Of a stretch of DNA of 9,694 nt, positions 1 to 5,800 are shown in pieces; position 1 is the first letter of the stretch, and every line of letters starts with the position of its first letter. Location: assembly GCA_013043915.1 (NCBI GenBank), contig JABEVH010000097.1, positions 1 to 9,694 on the forward strand, written 5' to 3'. The DNA is from Pseudomonadales bacterium (lineage in GTDB: Bacteria; Pseudomonadota; Gammaproteobacteria; Pseudomonadales; Moraxellaceae). Position numbers and translations under genes: made by a program. Under the pieces are notes generated by a model. It saw only the letters and a program-made list of their open reading frames with translations, was not told the origin of the DNA and made no database searches.

Positions 1-293
1 ATTGCCCCAAGGTGATGGGGTTTATCGGCGGCAAGGCGGATAAGCCAGCACCGATATCAGATCGTGAAGCTGATGCGATTCTCAATCGCCTGCATCAGAA
101 TGCCGATCAACCACGGCCCAAGACCCTGTTTGAGCCGGGGGAAGTGGTACGAGTTGTTGATGGACCGTTTGCTGACTTCAATGGTGTGGTCGAAGAAGTT
201 AATTATGACAAGAATCGCCTACAGGTGGCTGTCATGATCTTTGGTCGTTCTACACCGGTTGAGCTTGAATTTAACCAGGTTGAAAAAACCTGA
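1..293 (+). CDS. nusG: Transcription termination/antitermination factor NusG, C-terminal part (5' truncated by window)
   Basis: NusG binds RNA polymerase through its N-terminal domain. Its C-terminal KOW domain contacts either Rho or ribosomal protein S10, so it couples transcription to termination or to translation. The window opens inside the gene. The frame starts at base 3 (Cys-Pro-Lys-Val-Met-Gly-Phe-Ile-Gly-Gly) and runs to a TGA at 291-293, giving 96 residues, which equals the E. coli segment 86-181 as I recall it. Visible parts are the end of the NGN domain (MGFIGG), the linker (RPKTLFEPGE) and the complete KOW domain (VRVVDGPFADFNGVVEEV through IFGRSTPVEL). The Phe of IFGR, equivalent to F165 in E. 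coli and used for S10/Rho contact, is kept. The in-frame GTG at 12 is an internal codon, not a start. The family call is secure; the missing N-terminus cannot be judged. Confidence 0.97.
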   Translation, partial: CPKVMGFIGGKADKPAPISDREADAILNRLHQNADQPRPKTLFEPGEVVRVVDGPFADFNGVVEEVNYDKNRLQVAVMIFGRSTPVELEFNQVEKT

Positions 294-327
294 AAACTTG
301 GGTGCATTTTAATGTGCTCAATAACAT

Positions 328-352
328 GGGGAGCCGAAAGGCGCTGGTACCC
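328..352 (+). promoter_or_regulatory. Putative L1-binding translational operator in the rplK leader
   Basis: Seen: an inner stem GCC/GGC (333-335 with 340-342) closed by a GAAA tetraloop (336-339), and an outer stem GGG/CCC (329-331 with 350-352). An asymmetric internal loop separates them, with one base (A332) on the left and seven (343-349) on the right. Known: ribosomal protein L1 recognises two short helices flanking an asymmetric internal loop, both in 23S rRNA and in the leader of its own L11-L1 mRNA, where it blocks translation. The rplK Shine-Dalgarno sequence (GGAG, 355-358) begins two bases after the right arm, so a protein bound here would cover it. Inference: this is the feedback site for rplK-rplA. 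The helices are short, so the call rests on layout and position. Confidence 0.6.
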
Positions 353-364
353 GCGGAGTAAATC

Positions 365-796
365 ATGGCTAAGAAAATTGATGCCTATATCAAGTTGCAG
401 ATCCCTGCAGGCAAGGCAAATCCTTCACCACCCGTGGGTCCGGCGCTGGGTCAGAAGGGCGTAAATATTATGGAGTTCTGCAAGGCGTTTAATGCGGCTA
501 CGCAGAAAATGGAAGTGGGCATGCCGACACCTGTCGTCATTACGGTGTACTCCGATCGCTCATTCACCTTTGTCTTGAAAACACCACCGGCTTCGGTGCT
601 GCTGAAAAAGACATTGGGCTTAAAAAGTGGATCGCCACGCCCCAATTCGCAGAAAGTAGGTAAAGTGACCCGTGCACAGCTTGAAGAAATTGCTGCACTG
701 AAAAAACCAGATCTGACCGCCGCTGATGTAGATGCTGCTGTACGTACGATTGCTGGGTCAGCCCGTTCCATGGGCATTGATGTTGAGGGGGTTTGA
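365..796 (+). CDS. rplK: 50S ribosomal protein L11
   Basis: L11 binds the GTPase-associated region of 23S rRNA at the base of the L7/L12 stalk. It takes part in elongation-factor GTPase activation and in stringent-response signalling through RelA. The protein is 143 residues (E. coli 142). The N-terminal domain carries the proline-rich thiostrepton-contact segment (NPSPPVGPALGQKGVNIMEF, residues 19-38, Pro20/22/23). The linker is near residues 72-76 (KTPPA). The rRNA-binding C-terminal domain follows, ending in GSARSMGIDVEGV. The ATG at 365 is preceded by GGAG at 355-358, and MAKK is the usual family N-terminus. The gene lies 71 bases after nusG and is the first gene of the L11-L1 unit. Its translation is probably repressed by L1 through the leader structure at 328-352. 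Nothing unusual is visible in the protein. Confidence 0.98.
   Translation: MAKKIDAYIKLQIPAGKANPSPPVGPALGQKGVNIMEFCKAFNAATQKMEVGMPTPVVITVYSDRSFTFVLKTPPASVLLKKTLGLKSGSPRPNSQKVGKVTRAQLEEIAALKKPDLTAADVDAAVRTIAGSARSMGIDVEGV
785..791 (+). promoter_or_regulatory. Shine-Dalgarno sequence of rplA, inside the rplK 3' end
   Basis: A purine run GAGGGGG lies 7 bases before the ATG at 799 and overlaps the last codons of rplK. It decides the start: an in-frame TTG at 793 would lie only one base past the run and would add Met-Ile in front of the conserved MAKLSKR. The rplK TGA (794-796) and the rplA ATG are two bases apart, an arrangement expected to couple translation of the two genes. Confidence 0.8.
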
Positions 797-798
797 TC

Positions 799-1494
799 AT
801 GGCTAAACTAAGTAAGCGTCAACAAGCCATCGCTGCCCTGTTACAGGTAGGTAAGCAATATACGGTTGAAGAAGCTGTTACTCTGCTCAATAGCCTGCCT
901 CCGGCCAAGTTCAAGGAATCCATCGACATAGCTGTCAATCTCGGCGTAGATCCGCGTAAATCTGATCAGGTTGTACGTGGTGCTACGGTACTGCCCGCAG
1001 GTACGGGCAAGACGGTGCGTGTAGCTGTATTTGCCCAAGGCGCCAATGCTGATGCAGCGCGTGAGGCAGGAGCGGACATCGTTGGTTTTGAAGATCTGGC
1101 GGCCAGCATCCAGGGTGGCGACTTAAATTTTGATGTGGTCATTGCCTCCCCTGATGCTATGCGTGTTGTCGGTAAGCTCGGTACAATCTTGGGTCCGCGC
1201 GGATTGATGCCCAACCCGAAGGTGGGTACGGTGACGGCTGATGTGGCCGGTGCTGTTCGCAATGCCAAGGCAGGTCAGGTACGTTACCGCGTTGACAAGG
1301 CAGGTATCATACATACACAGGTTGGTCAGATGGGCTTTACGCCTGAAGCTATTCGATCCAACGTAGAAACTCTGGTTGCTGACCTGAAAAAGGCAAAACC
1401 TGCCACCAGCAAGGGTATTTATGTGAAAAAGATTACCTTGTCGAGCACCATGGGCCCTGGCCTGGTGATCGATCAGGCAGCGCTAGGAGCCTGA
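799..1494 (+). CDS. rplA: 50S ribosomal protein L1
   Basis: L1 forms the mobile stalk at the E site that helps release deacylated tRNA. It is also the translational repressor of its own L11-L1 mRNA. The protein is 231 residues (E. coli 234). Domain I is discontinuous: it comprises roughly residues 1-67, with the rRNA-contact motif VNLGVDPRKSDQ at 46-57, and roughly 160-231. Domain II lies between them. The family signature LGPRGLMPNPKVGTV is at 131-145, followed by NAKAGQVRYRVDK. The ATG at 799 is chosen because MAKLSKR matches the family and a strong ribosome-binding site precedes it; the TTG at 793 is rejected. The gene follows rplK after 2 bases and ends 222 bases before rplJ. Its likely mRNA target is the element at 328-352. 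No odd features are seen. Confidence 0.98.
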   Translation: MAKLSKRQQAIAALLQVGKQYTVEEAVTLLNSLPPAKFKESIDIAVNLGVDPRKSDQVVRGATVLPAGTGKTVRVAVFAQGANADAAREAGADIVGFEDLAASIQGGDLNFDVVIASPDAMRVVGKLGTILGPRGLMPNPKVGTVTADVAGAVRNAKAGQVRYRVDKAGIIHTQVGQMGFTPEAIRSNVETLVADLKKAKPATSKGIYVKKITLSSTMGPGLVIDQAALGA

Positions 1495-1517
1495 TTTAGG
1501 TTGCTGGGCGAAAAGAA

Positions 1518-1563
1518 CTTTGAGATCACAAGGTTTCATCAGAAATCATGTGATGCGTCAAAG
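1518..1563 (+). promoter_or_regulatory. Three-part RNA hairpin directly upstream of the L10 leader core
   Basis: Three stacked helices can be drawn: CTTTGA/TCAAAG (1518-1523 with 1558-1563), ATCAC/GTGAT (1525-1529 with 1550-1554) and TTTC/GAAA (1534-1537 with 1542-1545). The apical loop is ATCA and small internal loops separate the helices, giving 15 base pairs in all. The hairpin ends at 1563, exactly where the pairing of the L10-leader core begins (1564), so the two could stack end to end. No T-tract follows, so it is not an intrinsic terminator. Whether it belongs to the L10-L12 recognition unit, is an RNA-processing site, or is incidental cannot be told from one sequence. Confidence 0.45.
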
Positions 1564-1612
1564 ACCACAGGTGAGCAGTGTTGCTGTTCTTAATAGCCTG
1601 TGTAGACGCGGT
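1564..1612 (+). promoter_or_regulatory. Ribosomal protein L10 leader, core with kink-turn-like bulge
   Basis: The 5' strand ACCACAGG (1564-1571) pairs with CCTGT (1597-1601) and with GGT (1610-1612), leaving the bulge GTAGACGC on the 3' side. From memory the E. coli rplJ leader has the same arrangement: ACCGCAGG opposite CCTGC, then GTAGAC, then GGT. This is the site bound by the L10-L12 complex to repress rplJ-rplL translation. A small stem AGCA/TGCT (1574-1577 with 1582-1585) sits inside the loop. The element starts about 150 bases before the rplJ ATG, consistent with action at a distance. The identity is well supported by the conserved bulge; the limits of the whole leader are approximate. 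Confidence 0.8.
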
Positions 1613-1653
1613 GTTTTTGGCTTTGCTGAAACCCGCGATGTCCCCGCAAGGGG
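1608..1653 (+). promoter_or_regulatory. Two downstream hairpins of the rplJ leader
   Basis: The first hairpin pairs GCGG (1608-1611) with CCGC (1633-1636) and GTTT (1613-1616) with AAAC (1629-1632), with one bulged T at 1612. The second is a compact CCCC-GCAA-GGGG hairpin (1642-1645, loop 1646-1649, 1650-1653) with a GNRA tetraloop. The left arm of the first hairpin uses bases 1610-1612, which also close the L10-leader core, so both pairings cannot form at once. A weaker stem GGTTA/TAACC (1675-1679 with 1691-1695) lies just before the rplJ ribosome-binding site (GGGAGG, 1706-1711). I see no convincing promoter in 1495-1716. Confidence 0.5.
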
Positions 1654-1716
1654 TGTGTCGTAAAGGCACGAGGCGGTTATCGTCATTCGGTAACCATCCG
1701 TCAATGGGAGGTAAAT

Positions 1717-2241
1717 ATGACTCTGAAGCTGGACGACAAGAAACAAATCGTCGCCGAAGTTAGTCAGGCAGCCTCCGCTGCGTTGTCTGCCGTGTTGGCT
1801 GACTACCGTGGCCTGACAGTGGGGCAGATGACCAAGCTCCGCGCTCAGGCACGTGAACAGGGTGTTTTTATACGTGTAGTGCGTAATACCCTGGCGCGTC
1901 GCGCCATGCAAGGCACTGATTTTGAGTGTTTGCATGACGACCTGGTAGGTCCGACCATCATTGCTCTGTCTTTGAACGATCCGGGTGCTGCTGCCCGTTT
2001 GTTCAAAGCCTTTGCAAAGGACAATCAGCGTTTGGAAGTCAAAGCTCTGGCCGTGGGTGGCCGCAAGTATGGCGCTAAGGATATTGATGTCCTGGCCACC
2101 TTGCCGACCCGTGATCAGGCTTTGTCCATGCTGCTAGGACTGATGCAGGCACCGGTGACCAACTTTGCCCGTACGCTTAATGAAATACCGACAAAGTTTG
2201 TACGTGCCCTGGCGCAAGTCAAGGATCAGAAGGCTGCCTAA
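1717..2241 (+). CDS. rplJ: 50S ribosomal protein L10
   Basis: L10 anchors the L7/L12 stalk on 23S rRNA next to L11. In complex with L12 it represses translation of its own mRNA. The protein is 174 residues, against 165 in E. coli. The N-terminal rRNA-binding domain carries DYRGLTV (29-35) and VVRNTLARRA (54-63); GPTIIALS and PGAAARLFKAFAK follow. The conserved LATLPT at 126-131 opens the C-terminal helix that holds L12 dimers. This helix is about ten residues longer than in E. coli and contains two similar consecutive segments (148-158 and 159-169, pattern T-x-F-x-R-x-L). The ATG at 1717 has GGGAGG five bases upstream and gives the usual N-terminus. The long leader 1495-1716 is the expected autoregulatory site. 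rplL follows after 45 bases. Confidence 0.97.
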   Translation: MTLKLDDKKQIVAEVSQAASAALSAVLADYRGLTVGQMTKLRAQAREQGVFIRVVRNTLARRAMQGTDFECLHDDLVGPTIIALSLNDPGAAARLFKAFAKDNQRLEVKALAVGGRKYGAKDIDVLATLPTRDQALSMLLGLMQAPVTNFARTLNEIPTKFVRALAQVKDQKAA

Positions 2242-2273
2242 TAAGCAGGCCTGTAACCTATACCTATTTCTGT

Positions 2274-2277
2274 GGAG
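2274..2277 (+). promoter_or_regulatory. Shine-Dalgarno sequence of rplL
   Basis: GGAG lies 9 bases before the ATG at 2287. An upstream in-frame GTG at 2272 would overlap this site and add Met-Glu-Leu-Lys-Arg before the conserved MALSKEDIL, so 2287 is the start. The rest of the 45-base gap between rplJ and rplL shows no convincing hairpin, promoter or terminator. Confidence 0.8.
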
Positions 2278-2286
2278 TTAAAAAGA

Positions 2287-2664
2287 ATGGCCCTGTCCAA
2301 AGAAGATATCCTGAATGCCATTTCCGAAATGTCGGTGATGGACCTGGTTGACCTTATCAAGGCAATGGAAGACAAGTTTGGCGTTAGCGCTGCCGCTCCC
2401 GTGGCTGTTGCTGCTGCCGGGCCTGCCGCTGCCGCTGCTCCAGTTGAAGAACAGACAGAATTTAACGTGATTCTGGCTAACTTCGGTGCCAACAAAGTCA
2501 ACGTCATCAAGGTGGTGCGTGAACTGACCGGCTTGGGTTTGAAAGAAGCTAAGGACCTGGTAGAAGCAGCGCCTAAGGCTGTGAAAGAAGCTGTCAGCAA
2601 GGATGATGCTGCAGCCATGAAAAAGAAGCTGGAAGAAGCCGGCGCTACGGTGGAAGTCAAGTAA
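2287..2664 (+). CDS. rplL: 50S ribosomal protein L7/L12
   Basis: L7/L12 is the multi-copy stalk protein whose C-terminal domains recruit EF-Tu, EF-G, IF2 and RF3 and stimulate their GTPase activity. The protein is 125 residues (E. coli 121). The N-terminal dimerisation and L10-binding domain is residues 1-33 (MALSKEDILNAISEM onward). A flexible Ala/Pro/Val hinge is about 34-54. The globular C-terminal domain is about 57-125, with the factor-binding surface around NKVNVIKVVRELTGLGLKEA and the usual acidic/basic helices to the end. Ser4 takes the place of the usual Ser or Thr after MAL. The hinge is alanine-rich, and this drives a long spurious ORF on the opposite strand. Translation is presumably coupled to rplJ and co-repressed by the L10-L12 complex. 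A terminator starts 50 bases after the stop codon. Confidence 0.98.
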   Translation: MALSKEDILNAISEMSVMDLVDLIKAMEDKFGVSAAAPVAVAAAGPAAAAAPVEEQTEFNVILANFGANKVNVIKVVRELTGLGLKEAKDLVEAAPKAVKEAVSKDDAAAMKKKLEEAGATVEVK

Positions 2665-2713
2665 TCCGTTGTGTTGGAAGGCTTTCGCGTTTGCAGTTAG
2701 TGGATGCGAAGGC

Positions 2714-2751
2714 AGGGCTGGTGACCTGAGGGTCACCGGCCTTTTGTTGTT
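2714..2751 (+). terminator. Rho-independent terminator / attenuator between rplL and rpoB
   Basis: The stem pairs 2714-2726 with 2731-2743 (core GGTGACC/GGTCACC). It has 13 base pairs including two G-T wobbles, and its tetraloop TGAG is at 2727-2730. The T-rich tract TTTTGTTGTT follows at 2742-2751. It is a textbook intrinsic terminator in form, with a tract interrupted by G. Because rpoB and rpoC lie downstream with no clear new promoter, it probably acts as a leaky attenuator that lowers polymerase mRNA relative to ribosomal protein mRNA, as at the same position in E. coli. The fraction of readthrough cannot be read from the sequence. Confidence 0.88.
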
Positions 2752-2757
2752 ACAAGG

Positions 2758-2806
2758 CTGTGTGGCAGCCTGTGAACAGACGCCCTGTTCAGAGGCTGCT
2801 GCATGG
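2758..2806 (+). promoter_or_regulatory. Long interrupted hairpin, probable RNase III processing site
   Basis: The upper helix TGAACAG/CTGTTCA (2773-2779 with 2785-2791) is 7 perfect pairs around the loop ACGCC. A 2x2 internal loop (TG 2771-2772, GA 2792-2793) separates it from the lower helix GCAGCC/GGCTGC (2765-2770 with 2794-2799). The lower helix continues outward to 2758/2806 with several G-T wobbles, for about 21 pairs in total. In E. coli, RNase III cuts a hairpin at this same rplL-rpoB position, separating ribosomal protein mRNA from polymerase mRNA. Structure and position fit; cleavage itself is inferred. Confidence 0.65.
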
Positions 2807-2817
2807 GCAGGTCGAGA

Positions 2818-2832
2818 GAACGTTGCACGTTC
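2818..2832 (+). other. Small hairpin before the rpoB ribosome-binding site
   Basis: GAACGT (2818-2823) pairs with ACGTTC (2827-2832) across a three-base loop TGC. It is short and lies about 30 bases before the rpoB Shine-Dalgarno sequence. It may simply be part of the folded rpoB leader; no function can be assigned. Confidence 0.35.
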
Positions 2833-2863
2833 CCTTCAGGGGATGCGAACCAGAGGCTAGAGC

Positions 2864-2869
2864 TGAGGA
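2864..2869 (+). promoter_or_regulatory. Shine-Dalgarno sequence of rpoB
   Basis: TGAGGA lies 5 bases before the ATG at 2875. The frame stays open back to an ATG at 2803, but that start has no comparable site. It would add 24 residues with no counterpart in RpoB, and its codons would run through the leader hairpins. The start at 2875 (MAYSYTEKKR) matches the family. Confidence 0.85.
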
Positions 2870-2874
2870 CCACG

Positions 2875-5800
2875 ATGGCATACTCTTACACCGAGAAAAA
2901 GCGTATACGCAAGCACTTCGGCAACCTGCCGGCACTCATGGATGTGCCCTATTTGTTGGCGATACAGGTAGACTCCTACCGATCCTTCCTGCAGGAAGGG
3001 CTGCCGCCGTCCAAGCGACAGGATATAGGTCTGCAGGCAGCATTCCGTTCAGTATTTCCTATCGATAGCAACTCAGGAAATGCTGCTCTGGAATTTGTTG
3101 AATACAGTCTGGGCAAGCCGGTGTTCGATGTGCGTGAGTGCATCCTCCGTGGCATGACTTACGCCGCACCCCTGCGTGTAAAGATACGTCTCATGATTTA
3201 TGATCGTGAAACGACCCCCAAAAGTATCAAGTCCATCCGTGAGCAGGAAGTCTACATGGGTGAACTGCCGTTGATGACGGAAAACGGTACCTTTATCATT
3301 AACGGTAGCGAGCGGGTTATCGTCTCGCAATTACACCGCTCCCCGGGCGTGTTTTTTGACCACGACAAGGGAAAAACACATTCTTCGGGCAAGCTATTGT
3401 ACAACGCCCGGATTATTCCTTATCGTGGTTCCTGGCTGGATTTTGAATTTGATCCGAAGGATCTGGTGTATGTGCGTATTGACCGCCGTCGCAAGTTACC
3501 AGCGACAGTACTCTTGCGTGCGCTCGGCTATAACGCCGATCAAGTCATCGAGATGTTCTTCGAGACGACGCGCGTGCATGTCGGTGACCAGGGTTTCAGC
3601 ATTGACCTGATCGCTGATCGTTTGAAAGGTGAAACGCTCTCCTTTGATGTGAGCGGGGCTGATCGTGTTATTGTCGAGGCCAACAAACGTATAACGCCTC
3701 GCCATATTCGTGAAATCGAGAAAGCCGGCATCAAGCAGCTTTCGATTCCAGGAAGCTACCTGATCGGTAAAGTCGTGGCAGCTACCCTCATGCATCCTAA
3801 AAACCAGGAAGTTTTGGTGGAATGCAATACGGTAGTCACTGAAGAAGTGCTGAACAAAATCCTGTCTGCAGGTTTAGAAAGTTTTAATATCATATTCACC
3901 AATGACCTTGATCGCGGTTCATTCATCTCCGATAACCTACAAATACATACCACACACTCAGAGCTGGAAACCCTGGCTGAAATCTATCGCATGATGCGCC
4001 CGGGTGAGCCTCCTACCCGCGATGCAGCTGAAAACCTGTTCAAGAACTTGTTCTTCTCAGCTGAACGTTACGACCTCTCCAATGTAGGCCGCATGAAGTT
4101 CAATCGCCGATTGGGCCGGAAGTTGTCGACAGGTTCAGGTGTGCTCAGTCGAGAGGACATCATTGATGTCCTGCGTACGCTGATCAGTATCCGTAACGGT
4201 AAGGGTGAAGTGGATGATATCGATCATCTGGGTAACCGTCGTATCCGTTCTGTCGGTGAAATGACTGAAAACCAATTTCGTGTGGGTCTGGTGCGCGTGG
4301 AGAGGGCGGTCAAGGAGCGCCTGTCCGTGGCTGAATCAGAAAACTTGATGCCCCAGGATCTGGTGAATGCCAAGCCGGTATCCGCAGCGATCAAGGAGTT
4401 TTTTGGTTCGTCGCAACTCTCGCAGTTTATGGATCAAAACAATCCCCTGTCTGAAGTGACGCACAAGCGTCGTGTTTCTGCTTTAGGCCCTGGTGGATTG
4501 ACGCGTGAACGTGCAGGTTTTGAAGTGCGCGACGTGCATCCAACGCATTACGGCCGTGTCTGTCCAATTGAGACGCCAGAAGGCCCGAACATCGGTCTCA
4601 TCAATTCATTGGCTGTGTACGCACGAACCAATGAGTATGGCTTCTTGGAAAGTCCCTACCGTAAGGTGGCAGATGGTCAGGTTACCGATGCGACGGAGTA
4701 TCTGTCAGCAATTGAAGAAGGCGATGCTGTCATTGCGCAAGCAGATTCTGCTGTCGATGGCGAAGGCCGCTTTGTGGAGGATCTGGTCACCGTACGTAAT
4801 AAGAATGAATTTACGGTGGTGGGGCCTGACAAAGTGACTCATATGGATATATCGCCGCGTCAGGTGGTCTCCGTGGCGGCATCTCTGATTCCCTTCCTTG
4901 AGCACGATGATGCCAATCGTGCCTTGATGGGTTCCAACATGCAACGTCAGGCAGTACCGACGCTGCGTTCAGAGAAGCCCCTGGTGGGTACTGGGATGGA
5001 ACGTTACGTTGCCCGCGACTCAGGTGTTTGCGTGGTAGCGCGTCGCGGCGGTGTCATCGATACGGTGGATGCTGCTCGTATCGTGGTACGTGTCGCTGAT
5101 GGGGAAGTCCAGGCAGGTGAAGCCGGGGTTGATATTTATAATTTGACCAAATACACGCGTTCCAACCAGAACACCTGTATTAATCAGCGTTCCATCGTCA
5201 ATGTGGGTGACACGGTTGCTCGTGGTGATATTCTGGCAGATGGCCCGTCGGTCGATATGGGTGAACTGGCTCTTGGGCAGAACATGCGTGTGGCGTTCAT
5301 GCCCTGGAATGGATATAACTTCGAAGACTCCATTCTGCTCTCTGAGCGTGTGGTTCAGGAGGACCGGTTTACATCGATCCATATCCAGGAATTGCAATGT
5401 ATCGCCCGTGACACCAAGCTGGGATCAGAAGAAATTACGGCTGATATTCCCAATGTCGGTGAAGCAGCACTATCCAAGCTAGATGAAGCAGGGATTGTCT
5501 ATATCGGCGCTGAAGTCAATGCGGGAGATATCCTGGTAGGCAAAGTGACACCTAAGGGTGAGACACAACTCAGTCCTGAAGAAAAACTCTTGCGAGCCAT
5601 CTTCGGTGAAAAGGCATCGGATGTTAAGGACTCCTCCCTGCGTGTTCCTTCGGGCACGAAAGGAACGATCATTGACGTTCAGGTCTTTACACGCGATGGT
5701 CTGGAAAAGGACACGCGTGCCTTATCGATTGAAAAAGAGCACCTTAATGCTTACCGCAAGGACTTGAAGGAAGAGTACCGTATTTTTGAAGAGGCTGCAT

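Noticed and set aside
276..292. Hairpin CAGGTT/AACCTG at the nusG stop codon
   Set aside because: Six pairs with an A-rich loop and no T-tract after it. Part of it is constrained by the coding sequence, so it is not supported as a terminator.
280..313. Promoter-like boxes before rplK: TTGAAA (280-285) and TTTAAT (308-313)
   Set aside because: The hexamers are good but 22 bases apart, well beyond the usual 16-18. A promoter upstream of rplK is plausible biologically, but I cannot support this one.
298..327. Second promoter candidate TTGGGT (298-303) with TAACAT (322-327)
   Set aside because: Both boxes are weak, and transcription would start inside the putative L1 operator and destroy it.
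2238..2736. Long opposite-strand open frames over rplL
   Set aside because: They mirror the alanine-rich and codon-biased rplL gene on the other strand. They have no recognisable protein family and sit entirely over a conserved gene.
2803..2874. Upstream ATG extending rpoB by 24 residues
   Set aside because: No suitable ribosome-binding site, no similarity to RpoB N-termini, and the extension overlaps the leader hairpins; ATG at 2875 has a good site and the family N-terminus.
2901..2910. Perfect 10-base palindrome GCGTATACGC near the rpoB start
   Set aside because: It encodes the conserved Lys-Arg-Ile-Arg stretch and has no flanking symmetry or partner; chance within codons is the simplest reading.
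4405..4485. Possible rifampicin-resistance changes in rpoB
   Set aside because: The key positions (D520, H530, S535 here) are wild type. The only differences noticed in the pocket are conservative Ile to Val changes at 528 and 534.
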